This document shows, in pieces, positions 34,157-43,044 of a stretch of 64,000 bases of DNA. This DNA is from Actinacidiphila oryziradicis. Its GTDB lineage: Bacteria > Actinomycetota > Actinomycetes > Streptomycetales > Streptomycetaceae. Position 1 is the first letter of the stretch. Each line of letters opens with the position of its first letter. The stretch is taken from positions 1-64,000 of the forward strand of contig NZ_SUMC01000029.1 of the NCBI RefSeq assembly GCF_005047355.1, in the 5' to 3' direction. The notes beneath the pieces are model-generated. The model was not told the DNA's origin, did no database searches, and worked only from the letters and a program-made list of their open reading frames with translations. A program made the translations under genes and the position numbers.

Positions 34157-35113
34157 CTAAACGGCGGTACGGCTGCGGCGCCGCTCCATCGCCTGCTGGA
34201 AGAGCCTTCCGGCCCGGTACGAGGAGCGGACCAGCGGCCCGGACATCACCCCGGCGAAGCCGATCTCCTCGGCCTCCTCCTTCAGCTCAACGAACTCGTG
34301 CGGCTTCACCCACCGCTCGACGGGGTGGTGCCGCGGCGTCGGCCGCAGGTACTGGGTGATGGTGATCAGCTCGCAGCCGGCGTCGTGCAGGTCCTGCAGC
34401 GCCTGGCTGACCTCCTCGCGCTCCTCGCCCATGCCCAGGATGAGGTTGGACTTGGTGACCAGTCCCGCCTCCCGGGCCCGGGTGATGACCTCCAGGGAGC
34501 GCTCGTAGCGGAACGCCGGGCGGATCCGCTTGAAGATCCGCGGCACCGTCTCGACGTTGTGCGCCAGTACCTCCGGGCGGGCACCGAAGACCTCGGCGAG
34601 CTGCTCGGGGACGGCGTTGAAGTCGGGGATGAGCAGCTCGACCTTGGTCCGGCCGTCGGCCCGGCCGGCGGTCATGGCGTGGATCCGGCGGACGGTCTCC
34701 GCGTAGAGCCAGGCGCCGCCGTCCGCCAGGTCGTCACGGGCGACGCCGGTGATGGTGGCGTAGTTCAGGTCCATGGTGACCACGGACTCGCCGACCCGGC
34801 GCGGCTCGTCGCGGTCGAGTGCCTGCGGCTTGCCGGTGTCGATCTGGCAGAAGTCACATCGCCGGGTGCACTGGTCGCCGCCGATGAGGAAGGTCGCCTC
34901 GCGGTCCTCCCAGCACTCGTAGATGTTGGGGCAGCCGGCCTCCTGGCACACGGTGTGCAGGCCCTCCGCCTTCACCAGGCTCTGCATCTTCGTGTACTCG
35001 GGGCCCATCTTCGCCCGGGTCTTGATCCATTCGGGCTTGCGCTCGATGGGGGTCTGGCTGTTCCGGACCTCCAGACGCAGCATCTTGCGACCGTCGGGTG
35101 CGACAGCGGACAC
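34157..35113 (-). CDS. lipA: Lipoyl synthase
   Basis: 318 residues from GTG 35113. Both iron-sulfur cluster motifs are present: the auxiliary cluster cysteines in CQEAGCPNIYEC and the radical SAM motif CTRRCDFC. The C-terminal RSSYRAG serine motif is also present. The enzyme inserts two sulfurs into protein-bound octanoyl groups on E2 and GcvH proteins. It is paired with lipB immediately upstream, and its substrate E2 (sucB) lies 8 kb away. Confidence 0.97.
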   Translation of the reverse strand: MSAVAPDGRKMLRLEVRNSQTPIERKPEWIKTRAKMGPEYTKMQSLVKAEGLHTVCQEAGCPNIYECWEDREATFLIGGDQCTRRCDFCQIDTGKPQALDRDEPRRVGESVVTMDLNYATITGVARDDLADGGAWLYAETVRRIHAMTAGRADGRTKVELLIPDFNAVPEQLAEVFGARPEVLAHNVETVPRIFKRIRPAFRYERSLEVITRAREAGLVTKSNLILGMGEEREEVSQALQDLHDAGCELITITQYLRPTPRHHPVERWVKPHEFVELKEEAEEIGFAGVMSGPLVRSSYRAGRLFQQAMERRRSRTAV

Positions 35114-35210
35114 GTCCGGCTCCCTCTACGACTTCAATTCTTCGGTACGCACCAGCGTACGCCTGTGGATTGCGGGCCCGTACGTGCGTACGGGCCACCG
35201 GACGGCACTG

Positions 35211-36026
35211 TCAGACGGCACGGGCCAGCGGCTCCGCCGCCGTCAGCACGCCGTGCAGGTGCTTCTCGATGACCGGCAGGACGTCCGGTGCGGAGATGTC
35301 CCGGCCCAGCTCATTGCTGAGCGAGGTGACCCCCGCGTCGCGGATGCCGCAGGGCACGATCCGGTCGAACCAGGTGTTGTCCGGGTTGCAGTTCAGCGAG
35401 AAGCCGTGCATGGTGACGCCCTTGGCGACCCGGATGCCGATCGCTGCGAGCTTGCGGTCCTCGCGGCGCTGTCCGGCGTTGGACGGCGCGTACTCGGGGC
35501 CGTTGAGCCGGGGGTCGAACTCCTCGTCGTTGACGCGGGGGTCGAGGTCCAGGGTGAGCCCGCCGGTCGCGGGGCCGGGACCCTCAACCTGCGCTGCGTC
35601 TCGGCTGCGCCGCTCGACGGGGTCGCCGAGCACCCACACACCACTGCGGCCCTCGACGCGGGTGGTCTCCAGGCCCAACTCGGCGCAGGCGAGGATCAGG
35701 GCCTCCTCCAGCCGCCGTACGTGGGCGACCACGTCCACCGGACGCGGCAGTTTGAGGATCGGATACCCCACGAGCTGGCCGGGGCCGTGCCAGGTGATTT
35801 TGCCGCCGCGGTCCACGTCGATGACCGGGGTGCCGTCCAGGGGGCGCTCGTTGTCCGCTGTGCGCCGTCCCGCGGTGTAGACGGGCGGGTGCTCCAGCAG
35901 CAGGCAGGTGTCCGGGATCTCGTCGGCGAAGCGAGCGGCGTGCACTCGCCGCTGCTCCTGCCATGCCTCTTGGTAGTCGACGGCGTTCGCGCCGAACCCC
36001 AGGTGAACGAAGTGCAGGTCACTCAC
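35211..36026 (-). CDS. lipB: Octanoyl-(acyl-carrier-protein) transferase
   Basis: 271 residues from GTG 36026 (SDLHFVHLGFGANAVDYQ). An ATG at 36113 is in frame, but it would add a 29-residue low-complexity extension made largely by an 18-bp tandem repeat. Conserved features are LLEHPPVYTAGRR, GGKITWHGPGQLVGYPI, GRSGVWV, the catalytic Lys in RKLAAIGIRV and the catalytic Cys in IVPCGIRD. It moves octanoate from ACP to lipoyl domains ahead of LipA. An insertion (about residues 150-180) separates the two conserved halves, as in other Streptomyces. Confidence 0.95.
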   Translation of the reverse strand: MSDLHFVHLGFGANAVDYQEAWQEQRRVHAARFADEIPDTCLLLEHPPVYTAGRRTADNERPLDGTPVIDVDRGGKITWHGPGQLVGYPILKLPRPVDVVAHVRRLEEALILACAELGLETTRVEGRSGVWVLGDPVERRSRDAAQVEGPGPATGGLTLDLDPRVNDEEFDPRLNGPEYAPSNAGQRREDRKLAAIGIRVAKGVTMHGFSLNCNPDNTWFDRIVPCGIRDAGVTSLSNELGRDISAPDVLPVIEKHLHGVLTAAEPLARAV

Positions 36027-36051
36027 GGCGACTCCCGGTCTCACTGCTGAT

Positions 36052-36087
36052 GCTGTGTTTGCTGCGGTTGCTGTGTTTGCTGCGGTT
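36052..36087. repeat. 18-bp tandem duplication upstream of lipB
   Basis: Two exact consecutive copies of GCTGTGTTTGCTGCGGTT (36052-36069, 36070-36087), just before the lipB GTG start. They keep the upstream frame open, creating the apparent N-terminal extension. Confidence 0.85.
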
Positions 36088-36323
36088 GCAGCCTCATTTG
36101 GCGCTCCCGCCACTGTACGTCCGGGAAGAGTCTGCGACGCAGGCGGCCGAGAGCTAGCACGGGAGATGGGATGGACGGAAGGGTTTCGGCTGCAGAAACG
36201 GTTTTAATTCACCCGTTCTGGCGAATGCGCCGCCTGGGTAGTGATCGAAGCAGTACGGACCGTTACATTCACGCCGTTCTTGAGATAGCGATATAGCCCA
36301 AAAGGCAGGGGACCGCACCGCTG

Positions 36324-37772
36324 ATGACCGACCGATCCACGCGTCGCTCTCCCAACCGCCGTCTTGCCGCGCTGATCGCCGAAGCGGGGTTCTCCAACGC
36401 GGGGCTCGCCCGCCGGGTGGACCAGCTCGGCATCGAACATGGCTTGGACCTCCGCTATGACAAGACCTCCGTCACCCGCTGGCTGCGCGGCCACCAGCCG
36501 CGCGGCACCACCCCCGCGCTGATCGCCGAGGTGTTCACCCGGCGCCTCGGCCGGCGGCTCTCCGCCACGGACCTCGGTATGGACGCGGTCGCGCCCGTCT
36601 ACGCGGGGCTGGAGTTCGCCGCCTCACCGGACGAGGCCATCGACATCGTCAGCGGGCTGTGGCGCAAGGACACCGGCAGCCAGACCGACGTACGCAGGAT
36701 CGCCTTCACCCCGGCCGGGCTCGTCGTGCCCAGCCGGGACTGGCTCATCGGCGGTTCCGACGAACGCGTCGCCCACACCTCCGCCGAGGCCCTGGCGCCG
36801 CCACGGGTGCCGGCCCAGACCCGGGGGCCCGCCGCCCCGGCCCGGCCCGCCCGCCAGCGCGTCACCATGGGCGAGATCGCCGCCCTCCGCTCGGTCGGCG
36901 ACCTCTTCCGCTCGCTCGACAACGCCTACGGCGGCGGCCACGCCCGCCAGGCCCTCGTCCGCTACCTCGAACACGAAGCCGAGCCCATGCTCCGCGGCAC
37001 TTACGGCGAGGCCCTCGGCCGCCGCCTCTTCGGCTCCGTCGCCGACCTCACCCGGCTGGCCGGCTGGACCTCGTACGACATCGGGGCACACGGCCTCGCC
37101 CAGCGCTACTTCGTCCAGGCGCTCCGCCTCGCCCAGGCCGCCGGGGACCGCGTCTACGGCGGCTACGTCCTGGTCACCATGAGCCGCCAGGCCGTGTACC
37201 TCGGGCACGGACGCGAAGCCGTCCAGCTCGCCCGCGTCGCCCAGCAGGGCGTGGGCACCAGCGCCCCCGCCGTCGTCCAGGCCCTTCTGCACTCCGCCGA
37301 GGCACGCGGCCACGGCCTGCTCGGCGAGGTCCGGGCCTGTACCGCCGCCCTCATCCGAGCCGAACGCGCCCTGGAGGCCGCCCGCCCCGGCGACGACATC
37401 CCGCACTGGGTCCGCTTCTTCGACGAGGCCCAGCTCGCGGACGAATTCGGCCACTGCCACCGCGACCTCCAGCAGTACCGCGCCGCCGCGCAGCACGCCG
37501 AGCGCTCCCTCCAGCTGCGCGCCCTCGGCTACGCCCGCAGCCGTCTGTTCTGCCGCACCGTCCTCGCCTCCGCCCGGCTCGGGCTGGGGGAACTCGACGC
37601 GGCCTGCTCGCTCGGCGGCGAGGCGATGCAGCAGGCCGTGGAGATGCGGTCGACGCGGGCTTTGGAGTACGTACGGGAATTCGGGCGCCGGCTCGAGCAG
37701 CACCGTGACGCGACGCCCGTGCGTGCCTTCTACGAGCGGGCGGCCGTGCTTGGCGTTGTCGCGGCGGGGTGA
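36324..37772 (+). CDS. XRE-like HTH regulator with TPR-type domain (core paralogue)
   Basis: 482 residues from ATG 36324. The HTH region (FSNAGLARRVDQLGIEHGLD, then YDKTSVTRWLRGHQPRG) is followed by a helical TPR-like domain (LAQRYFVQALRLAQAAGDR; REAVQLARVAQQGVG). It has the same architecture as the regulator at 23594 and many shared motifs, so the two are paralogues. Its place next to lipB in the core chromosome suggests this is the ancestral copy of a family that controls development or secondary metabolism in Streptomyces (NsdA-like). No GGTTG-type element is seen upstream. Confidence 0.88.
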   Translation: MTDRSTRRSPNRRLAALIAEAGFSNAGLARRVDQLGIEHGLDLRYDKTSVTRWLRGHQPRGTTPALIAEVFTRRLGRRLSATDLGMDAVAPVYAGLEFAASPDEAIDIVSGLWRKDTGSQTDVRRIAFTPAGLVVPSRDWLIGGSDERVAHTSAEALAPPRVPAQTRGPAAPARPARQRVTMGEIAALRSVGDLFRSLDNAYGGGHARQALVRYLEHEAEPMLRGTYGEALGRRLFGSVADLTRLAGWTSYDIGAHGLAQRYFVQALRLAQAAGDRVYGGYVLVTMSRQAVYLGHGREAVQLARVAQQGVGTSAPAVVQALLHSAEARGHGLLGEVRACTAALIRAERALEAARPGDDIPHWVRFFDEAQLADEFGHCHRDLQQYRAAAQHAERSLQLRALGYARSRLFCRTVLASARLGLGELDAACSLGGEAMQQAVEMRSTRALEYVREFGRRLEQHRDATPVRAFYERAAVLGVVAAG

Positions 37773-37840
37773 GTGTTGCCTGCGGTGCTTTCCCCCTCCC
37801 CGCCCCTTCCCGGCTGCGTCCGATTTGCGGCTGGCGCCGC

Positions 37841-37925
37841 GTGGGGGGCTCCGCCCCCAGATCCGCCCCCTACGCCCTGGCGGGCGTGGGAGGGACCCCC
37901 AGTCCTCAAACGCCGGACGGGCTGG
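37841..37925. repeat. Streptomyces-type intergenic repeat
   Basis: GTGGGGGGCTCCGCCCCCAG (37841-37860), a small hairpin, is followed by GTCCTCAAACGCCGGACGGG (37902-37921). Both strings recur in intergenic spaces of many Streptomyces chromosomes (from memory). It lies between convergent genes. Confidence 0.6.
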
Positions 37926-37927
37926 AT

Positions 37928-37956
37928 GGTTGCCGGGTGGGCACAACCCGGCAACC
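37928..37956. terminator. Bidirectional hairpin terminator
   Basis: A perfect 11-bp stem (37928-37938 with 37946-37956) with a 7-base loop, between the convergent regulator and FAD oxidoreductase genes. Confidence 0.7.
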
Positions 37957-37983
37957 GGCCCGCGCGCATAACGGGCCCCAGCC

Positions 37984-39297
37984 CTACGCCGCCTCCGGCG
38001 CCTCCTCGGCGCCGAGGGCCGGGCGGGCGCCGAAGTCACGCATGATGTTGTGCGCGACGCGGCGCCCCGAGAACAAGGCGCCCTGGACGGTGCTGGTGTC
38101 GCGGTGGTCGCCGCAGACGTAGAGGCCGTGCAGGACCCGGACGGGCCGGCGCAGATCGTGGGGTGCCGGCATGGCGGGAACGGCCTGGGGGTCGTGGTGG
38201 ACGGAGAGCGACTCCCAGGCGGCGGTGGAGGTGCGGTAGAGCTCGGCGAGATGGGCCCGGACAGCGGTGTCCGGAACGGGCGGACCGAGGATCACGGAGG
38301 TGATGAGCCCGCGCCCGGCCGGGGCGCGGGACGGGTCGATCTGGCTGGCCGGAAAGGTGTGCGACACCGGGCCACGGCGGTCGGCGTCGAGGATCAGGGC
38401 GGCGTCGCGCAGCGGGGCGGAGGCGGGGACGGCGTGGTGGACGACGGTCACCGGGTGGAAGCCGGGCACCCGCAGGCCCGGCAACAGCTCCGCGGCGGTA
38501 CGGGCCCCGGTCGCGACGACCACCGCGCGGCACGGCAGTTCGGCGCCGTCCGCCGTCACCACACCGGTCGTGGAGGCGGCCACGGCCCGCACCCCGAGCC
38601 GTACCGTGCCCGGCGGCAGGGCGGCGGCAAGCCGCTCCGGCACCGTCGCGGCGCCGCCTTCCGGCAGGCAGGTGCGGCCGAGGGCGAAGGCCCGCAGCAC
38701 GAGATCCGCGCACCGACTGGAAGTGGTCAGCCCCGGGTCGCAGAGCAGCGCCGCCAGCAGTGGCCGCAGAAAACCGTCAACCGTGCGGGGCGCGAAGGCG
38801 GCCAGCGCCTCCGACGCCGTTGTCTCGGGGCGGGCCAGCAGCCGTTCCGTCGGCGTATCGGCGAGCCGCCCCAGCGCCGCGCGCAGCCGCGCCTTGTCCA
38901 GCGGCGACCCGATCGGCGCCCGCGCCGCGGAGAACGCCCCCCGCGGCGCTCCCACCTTGTACCCGCGCCCCGCGGCCCGCACCAGTGCGCCCGGCGCGAA
39001 CCGGCACAGTCGCAGGCCGCCCAGCCCGGGGGTCCGGCGCAGCTCGGGATACGCGGTATTGAGAAGCTGGGGGCCGCGGTCCAGCCGGAAGCCGTCCACC
39101 TTGTCGGTGGCCATCCGGCCGCCCACATGGTCGTCCGCTTCGACGACGGTGACTCTCAGCCCCGCGTCGGCCAGGTGGCGTGCGGCGGCCAGTCCGGCAA
39201 GTCCGGCTCCGATCACCACAACGTCTGTGGAGTGTGTGGCGCATGTAGAACGTGCTGCTGCTGGTGAGAGCACGATGCCCCTCCCCGGGGTCGACAT
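37984..39297 (-). CDS. FAD-dependent amine oxidase / protoporphyrinogen oxidase-like protein
   Basis: 437 residues from ATG 39297. The N-terminal dinucleotide motif DVVVIGAGLAGLAAARHLAD and the following EADDHVGGRMATD identify the FAD-linked amine oxidase/HemY fold. A C-terminal FAD-contact segment (GLYVCGDHRDTSTVQGAL) closes it. The substrate-binding middle is divergent. In Streptomyces this gene sits before a TIGR01777 epimerase, as here, but the reaction is not established. Confidence 0.85.
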   Translation of the reverse strand: MSTPGRGIVLSPAAARSTCATHSTDVVVIGAGLAGLAAARHLADAGLRVTVVEADDHVGGRMATDKVDGFRLDRGPQLLNTAYPELRRTPGLGGLRLCRFAPGALVRAAGRGYKVGAPRGAFSAARAPIGSPLDKARLRAALGRLADTPTERLLARPETTASEALAAFAPRTVDGFLRPLLAALLCDPGLTTSSRCADLVLRAFALGRTCLPEGGAATVPERLAAALPPGTVRLGVRAVAASTTGVVTADGAELPCRAVVVATGARTAAELLPGLRVPGFHPVTVVHHAVPASAPLRDAALILDADRRGPVSHTFPASQIDPSRAPAGRGLITSVILGPPVPDTAVRAHLAELYRTSTAAWESLSVHHDPQAVPAMPAPHDLRRPVRVLHGLYVCGDHRDTSTVQGALFSGRRVAHNIMRDFGARPALGAEEAPEAA

Positions 39298-39368
39298 GGT
39301 TCCCCGCGCGTCAGCTGGCGCTTGCGGGGTCATTCCCCCAACGGGCACGTCTGATACCGCCGCGGCGG

Positions 39369-40268
39369 CTATTGGCCGACACTCAGTGCGGCACGGATCG
39401 CCCCGTCGATCTCCGGGAAGGCGTACGAGAACCCCGAGTCGAGCAGCCGCCGGGGCACCACGCGCTGGCTGCCGAGCACATCCTGCGAGAATTCGCCGAG
39501 CGCCAGGCGCAGCGCGGGCGCGGGAACGGACGCGAGCGTCGGCCGGTGCAGTATGCGGCCCATCGCGGCGGTGACATCGCGGTTCGTCAGCGGCTCGGGG
39601 GCGGTCAGATTCACCGGACCGGAGAGCTCCGGGGTGTCGATGATATGGCGCAGGGCGGCGATCTCGTCATGCAGCGCGATGAAGCTCCAGTACTGCCGCC
39701 CATCGCCGAGCCGGCCGCCCAGACCCGCTTTGAACAGCGGGAACAGCCGCCCCCACGCGCCGCCCTCCCGCGCTACGACCAGCCCTGTGCGGGCGAAGAC
39801 CGTCCGGATCCCGGCCTCCTCGGCGGGCGCCGCCGCGTCCTCCCACTCCTGGCAGAGACCGGCGAGGAACCCGTCGCCGGGCGGCGTTCTCTCGTCCACC
39901 CGCCGGTCGCCGGTGTCGCCGTAGATGCCGATGGCGCTGCCGCAGACCAGGACCCCCGGCGGCGTGTCGAGGCAGGCCGCGGCCTCGGCGATCGCGGCCG
40001 TCCCCAGCACCCGGCTGTCCCGGAGGGTCTTCTTGTACGCCGCCGTCCAGCGATGGTCCCCGATGCCCGCCCCCGCCAAGTGCACGACCGCATCTACGCC
40101 GAAGAGGCCGGCGGTGTCCACATAGCCGCGCTCCGGTTCCCAGCGCACTTCGTCCGGCGTGGCCGGTCCCCGTCGTACCAGACGTACGACCTCGTGCTTG
40201 TCGGCGAGCAGCGAGCGGCTCAGGGCGGAGCCGATGAGGCCGGTGGAGCCGGTGATTGCGATGCGCAT
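39369..40268 (-). CDS. TIGR01777-family epimerase (SDR-extended)
   Basis: 299 residues from ATG 40268. It has the Rossmann motif ITGSTGLIGSAL, VVHLAGAGIGDHRW, the SDR Ser/Tyr region SAIGIYGDTGDR, and the family-specific ARTGLVVAREGGAWGRLFPLF and NLTAPEPLTNRDVTAAMGRI. The family (YfcH-like) binds NAD(P) and is annotated as epimerase without a proven substrate. It is followed 71 bp later by the FAD oxidoreductase on the same strand and probably shares its transcript. Confidence 0.9.
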   Translation of the reverse strand: MRIAITGSTGLIGSALSRSLLADKHEVVRLVRRGPATPDEVRWEPERGYVDTAGLFGVDAVVHLAGAGIGDHRWTAAYKKTLRDSRVLGTAAIAEAAACLDTPPGVLVCGSAIGIYGDTGDRRVDERTPPGDGFLAGLCQEWEDAAAPAEEAGIRTVFARTGLVVAREGGAWGRLFPLFKAGLGGRLGDGRQYWSFIALHDEIAALRHIIDTPELSGPVNLTAPEPLTNRDVTAAMGRILHRPTLASVPAPALRLALGEFSQDVLGSQRVVPRRLLDSGFSYAFPEIDGAIRAALSVGQ

Positions 40269-40287
40269 AAAGCCATCCTGCCGCCGG

Positions 40288-40797
40288 ATGCGTAGTGGCA
40301 GAGTAACGATCACGTCAGACACGCGAATCAGACCCGGGCAGCTGTCCGACGACGCGGCCCTCATCGCCCTCGATCATGCGACCTGGTCGCATCTGCACGC
40401 CGTTCAGCCCCGCCCGGCGCCCGGTGCGCGCTTCTTCGACTTCACCCACACCCCGGACGCGTACCTCGTCGCCGAGAACGACGGCCGGCTGGCCGGATAC
40501 ATACGCCTCGCCCCGCCGAGCCCGCTCGCCTGCAACGCCCACGTCCGCCAGATCCAGGGACTCGCCGTCCACATCTGGGCGCGCCGGTGCGGCGTGGCCC
40601 GTGCGCTTCTCGACGCGGCGCTGGACGAGGCCCGCCGCCAGGGCGCCACCCGCGTCACCCTGCGGGTCCTCGGGCACAACGCCCCGGCCCGGCGGCTCTA
40701 CGAATCGCTGGGCTTCGCGGTGGAGGGCGTGCTGCCCGGTGAGTTCCTGCTCGACGGGGAGTGCGTGGACGATGTGCTGATGGGGCGCAGCCTGTAG
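40288..40797 (+). CDS. GNAT-family N-acetyltransferase
   Basis: About 169 residues from ATG 40288; the site is weak and an upstream start is possible. The acetyl-CoA binding region is VRQIQGLAVHIWARRCGVAR (motif A), with ALLDAALDEARRQGATRVTL and the final NAPARRLYESLGFAVEGVL typical of GNATs. It is divergent from the epimerase gene with a very short shared promoter region. Substrate unknown. Confidence 0.85.
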   Translation: MRSGRVTITSDTRIRPGQLSDDAALIALDHATWSHLHAVQPRPAPGARFFDFTHTPDAYLVAENDGRLAGYIRLAPPSPLACNAHVRQIQGLAVHIWARRCGVARALLDAALDEARRQGATRVTLRVLGHNAPARRLYESLGFAVEGVLPGEFLLDGECVDDVLMGRSL

Positions 40798-40853
40798 CGA
40801 GCGTCCCCCTGCGGTGCGTGATGCGCGGTGCCGGTCGATGGCTGAGGGGCGGT

Positions 40854-41369
40854 TCAGCCGAAGCGCTGCCACAGCTTGGGGAAACGTTCGGCGACGGTCT
40901 CGGCGTTCTCGAAGTCGACAAAGGGACCGTCCGGCTCCGGTGGCGAGTCGGGGAGGCCGAGATCCGGCAGCTGGATCCCGGTCAGCCGCTCGTACGCCTC
41001 GTCCGCCGCGTAACCGAGATCCTCGGCGTCCCCGTCCGTCTCCGCGTTGAAGTCCGGGACGAGGGCCGTCAGCTCATCGGGATCGTGGAGGGCACCCTCG
41101 AACACATGCCGGCCGCGGCCGATCAGCCAGCAGCGGAAGAAATCGAACGCGTCGTCACTGGCGCCCCCGAGCATGATGTCGGCGGCGGCCCAGACGTCCC
41201 ACCGGTAGGCGCGGTTGAACCGGGTCTCGAAATGCCGCGCGAAATCGGCGACCGAGTCCGGATCGAGCTGGGTCAGCCGGTCCACGAGCAGGTCCGCGTG
41301 CTCCTCCGGATCGCCGCCGGCCGCTTCGCGCGTGCTGTCGACGATCTCCCAGAACTCCGTCTCGTCCAT
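40854..41369 (-). CDS. DUF4240-domain protein
   Basis: 171 residues from ATG 41369 (a GTG at 41372 precedes it). The start MDETEFWEIVDSTREAAGG, the central FETRFNRAYRWDVWAAADIM and FDFFRCWLIGRG follow the DUF4240 pattern. It is very acidic and cytoplasmic. DUF4240 proteins are widespread in Streptomyces and have no assigned role; some resemble immunity proteins of polymorphic toxin systems. Confidence 0.82.
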   Translation of the reverse strand: MDETEFWEIVDSTREAAGGDPEEHADLLVDRLTQLDPDSVADFARHFETRFNRAYRWDVWAAADIMLGGASDDAFDFFRCWLIGRGRHVFEGALHDPDELTALVPDFNAETDGDAEDLGYAADEAYERLTGIQLPDLGLPDSPPEPDGPFVDFENAETVAERFPKLWQRFG

Positions 41370-41439
41370 CACGGCTCCAGCATCGGGCTTGCCGCCCCCG
41401 CCCGCACGCGGGGCGGCCCAGATGCGCCCGTGTCGTTAC

Positions 41440-41634
41440 GTGCCTGACGCACGGGACACGACGGCGCCCTGGGGCGGGCGCGCGTGTCCGGTGTGCGCCG
41501 GGCAGGAGCGCCGTGCAACTACTGACCGGGACGGGCCCGTCGTGCTGTATACCAGCGACACCGACGACATGGACCGCTTCTGCGCCGAGCCCGCGCGTCC
41601 CAAGGAGGAGCGGGTCCGTATCATCCGGGTCTGA
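41440..41634 (+). CDS. Small hypothetical protein with CxxC
   Basis: 64 residues from GTG 41440: a CPVCAGQE knuckle near the start, then VVLYTSDTDDMDRFCAEPAR and a basic end PKEERVRIIRV. The ending and the codon bias look genuinely coding, but the ribosome binding site is weak and no family is recognised. Confidence 0.4.
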   Translation: MPDARDTTAPWGGRACPVCAGQERRATTDRDGPVVLYTSDTDDMDRFCAEPARPKEERVRIIRV

Positions 41635-41730
41635 CCGGCATCGGCACCGCTCAGCCTCCGGCGGGGAGGGGCGTACCGGCTAAGAGGCCGCGCGAATAGG
41701 TGGGGCGGCGTCGCGTGCCGAGCTGTGACA

Positions 41731-42198
41731 TCAGCCGACTCCGTCGGCGGGGTCGCAGACGGCGGCCAGCTGCGGCAGCAGGGCGGGGGTGGGCGGCTCC
41801 TGCCACCAGCCGGGGGCGTCGAGGTGGAAGCGCTGGGCGGCGGTGGCGGGGTCGTCACTGAGCTCGGGGAGGAGGGCGGCCGAGACTTTCAGCCGGGCCG
41901 CGGGTCCGGCGTCGGCGAGGCCCATGGCGCGCAGGTCATCCGGCACACCGGAGAGGAAAAGGGCCTCGGCCTCGTCCCGTCCGAGGCCGGTGAGACGGGT
42001 GCGGTAGCCGCCGATGAGCCGGTAGCCGCCGACACGGCCGTGCTCGGCGTAGACGGGGATACCGGCCTCGGACAACGCCAGGACGTCGCGGCCGACGGTG
42101 CGCTCGGAGACCTCGAGGGTCTCCGCGAGCTCGGCAGCGGTCATCGAGCCGCGGGACTGGAGCAGTAGGAGGAGATGGATGAGCCGGGCCGCACGCAT
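41731..42198 (-). CDS. HTH (DeoR/YafY-type) regulator lacking the WYL domain
   Basis: 155 residues from ATG 42198. The HTH_11 domain (LIHLLLLLQSRGSMTAAELA, VSERTVGRDVLALSEAGIPV) and the YAEHGRVGGYRL linker are normal for YafY-like regulators. The protein stops at residue 155 (AAVCDPADGVG), whereas the family usually runs past 300 residues with a WYL ligand-binding domain. No continuation is visible downstream in any frame, so it is either a natural short form or a truncation. Confidence 0.75.
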   Translation of the reverse strand: MRAARLIHLLLLLQSRGSMTAAELAETLEVSERTVGRDVLALSEAGIPVYAEHGRVGGYRLIGGYRTRLTGLGRDEAEALFLSGVPDDLRAMGLADAGPAARLKVSAALLPELSDDPATAAQRFHLDAPGWWQEPPTPALLPQLAAVCDPADGVG

Positions 42199-42210
42199 GA
42201 GGTCATGGTG

Positions 42211-42513
42211 TCAGGCCGCGGTGTCACCGCCCCAGTCGATGCCGTTCTCGTGGAGCCAGCGGTACTCCTCGGGGGCGAGCCCGGCAGCGTATACCGGGGG
42301 CTGTGGCACGGGTGGTACGGGGGCGGGCTGTGATTCGGGCCGGCCGCCGGTGTGGGCGACGGTCTCGTCGCCGCGCACCAGCACGATCACGTCGTAGCGC
42401 GGCGGCCACTGCAGCAGGATCCGGCGCTCGCAGAGCGGGCAGAGCCACTCCTCGGTGCCGAGGGGCGTCATCGTGACCAGCCGCATCTCATGGGTCTGAT
42501 GGGTCTCACTCAT
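42211..42513 (-). CDS. Small hypothetical protein with CPLC motif
   Basis: 100 residues from ATG 42513 with GGAG spaced 6 bp. A CPLCERRILLQWPPRYDVIV segment suggests a small zinc-binding knuckle followed by a beta-rich stretch. A Pro-rich linker leads to the acidic tail EEYRWLHENGIDWGGD. It lies 12 bp before the HTH regulator and is probably cotranscribed with it. Function unknown. Confidence 0.68.
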   Translation of the reverse strand: MSETHQTHEMRLVTMTPLGTEEWLCPLCERRILLQWPPRYDVIVLVRGDETVAHTGGRPESQPAPVPPVPQPPVYAAGLAPEEYRWLHENGIDWGGDTAA

Positions 42514-42618
42514 CACTTACTCCGTTCAGGAGGGTGGGGGAGGGGCCGGGCCGGCACGTGACGACGGCGTCGCCCGCCCGGCCCCTCCGGTCCGTCCCAG
42601 GTGCCGCCCGCGACTCCG

Positions 42619-43044
42619 TCAGCCGCTGAGGGCGCAACCCGCCAGGGCGTTGAGACCGGTGGGAGCGGTCGCGCCCTGGCGGGAGAATGCGAGGTTGATC
42701 CGGTCGACAGTCGAGGAGGGCTTGTCCTTGAGCGGCCCGCGGATCGCGTTGTTGACGAAGTTGGGGCCGCCCTGGCCGACAGTGCCGGCCAGCCGGTTGT
42801 TCGCCTCGGTGATCTGGGTGTCCAGCAGGGCGAGATTGCGGGTGACCTCGGCCTGGGACTGGGCCGGAACCGCAGGCAGGGCGCCGTTCACGGAAGGGCA
42901 GCTGACCGTGGGGGCGGCGGCCTTGGCGGTGGACTGGCCGGCGTAGGCGGCCCCGAGCACCACAACATCCGACAGCACAGTGCCGCCTACCGCGCCCACG
43001 ATCATGACACGTCGGCGGTGGAAGGCCGGAAGGGCACGCGACAT
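42619..43044 (-). CDS. Small secreted protein
   Basis: 141 residues from ATG 43044 with a GAGGAG site. A basic start and hydrophobic stretch (RRRVMIVGAVGGTVLSDVVVL) form a signal peptide or anchor. The mature part has two cysteines (VSCPSVNGAL and LAGCALSG at the C-terminus) that could form a disulfide, and a helical region (VTRNLALLDTQITEANNRLA). No named family recognised; likely a secreted or cell-surface protein. Confidence 0.7.
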   Translation of the reverse strand: MSRALPAFHRRRVMIVGAVGGTVLSDVVVLGAAYAGQSTAKAAAPTVSCPSVNGALPAVPAQSQAEVTRNLALLDTQITEANNRLAGTVGQGGPNFVNNAIRGPLKDKPSSTVDRINLAFSRQGATAPTGLNALAGCALSG

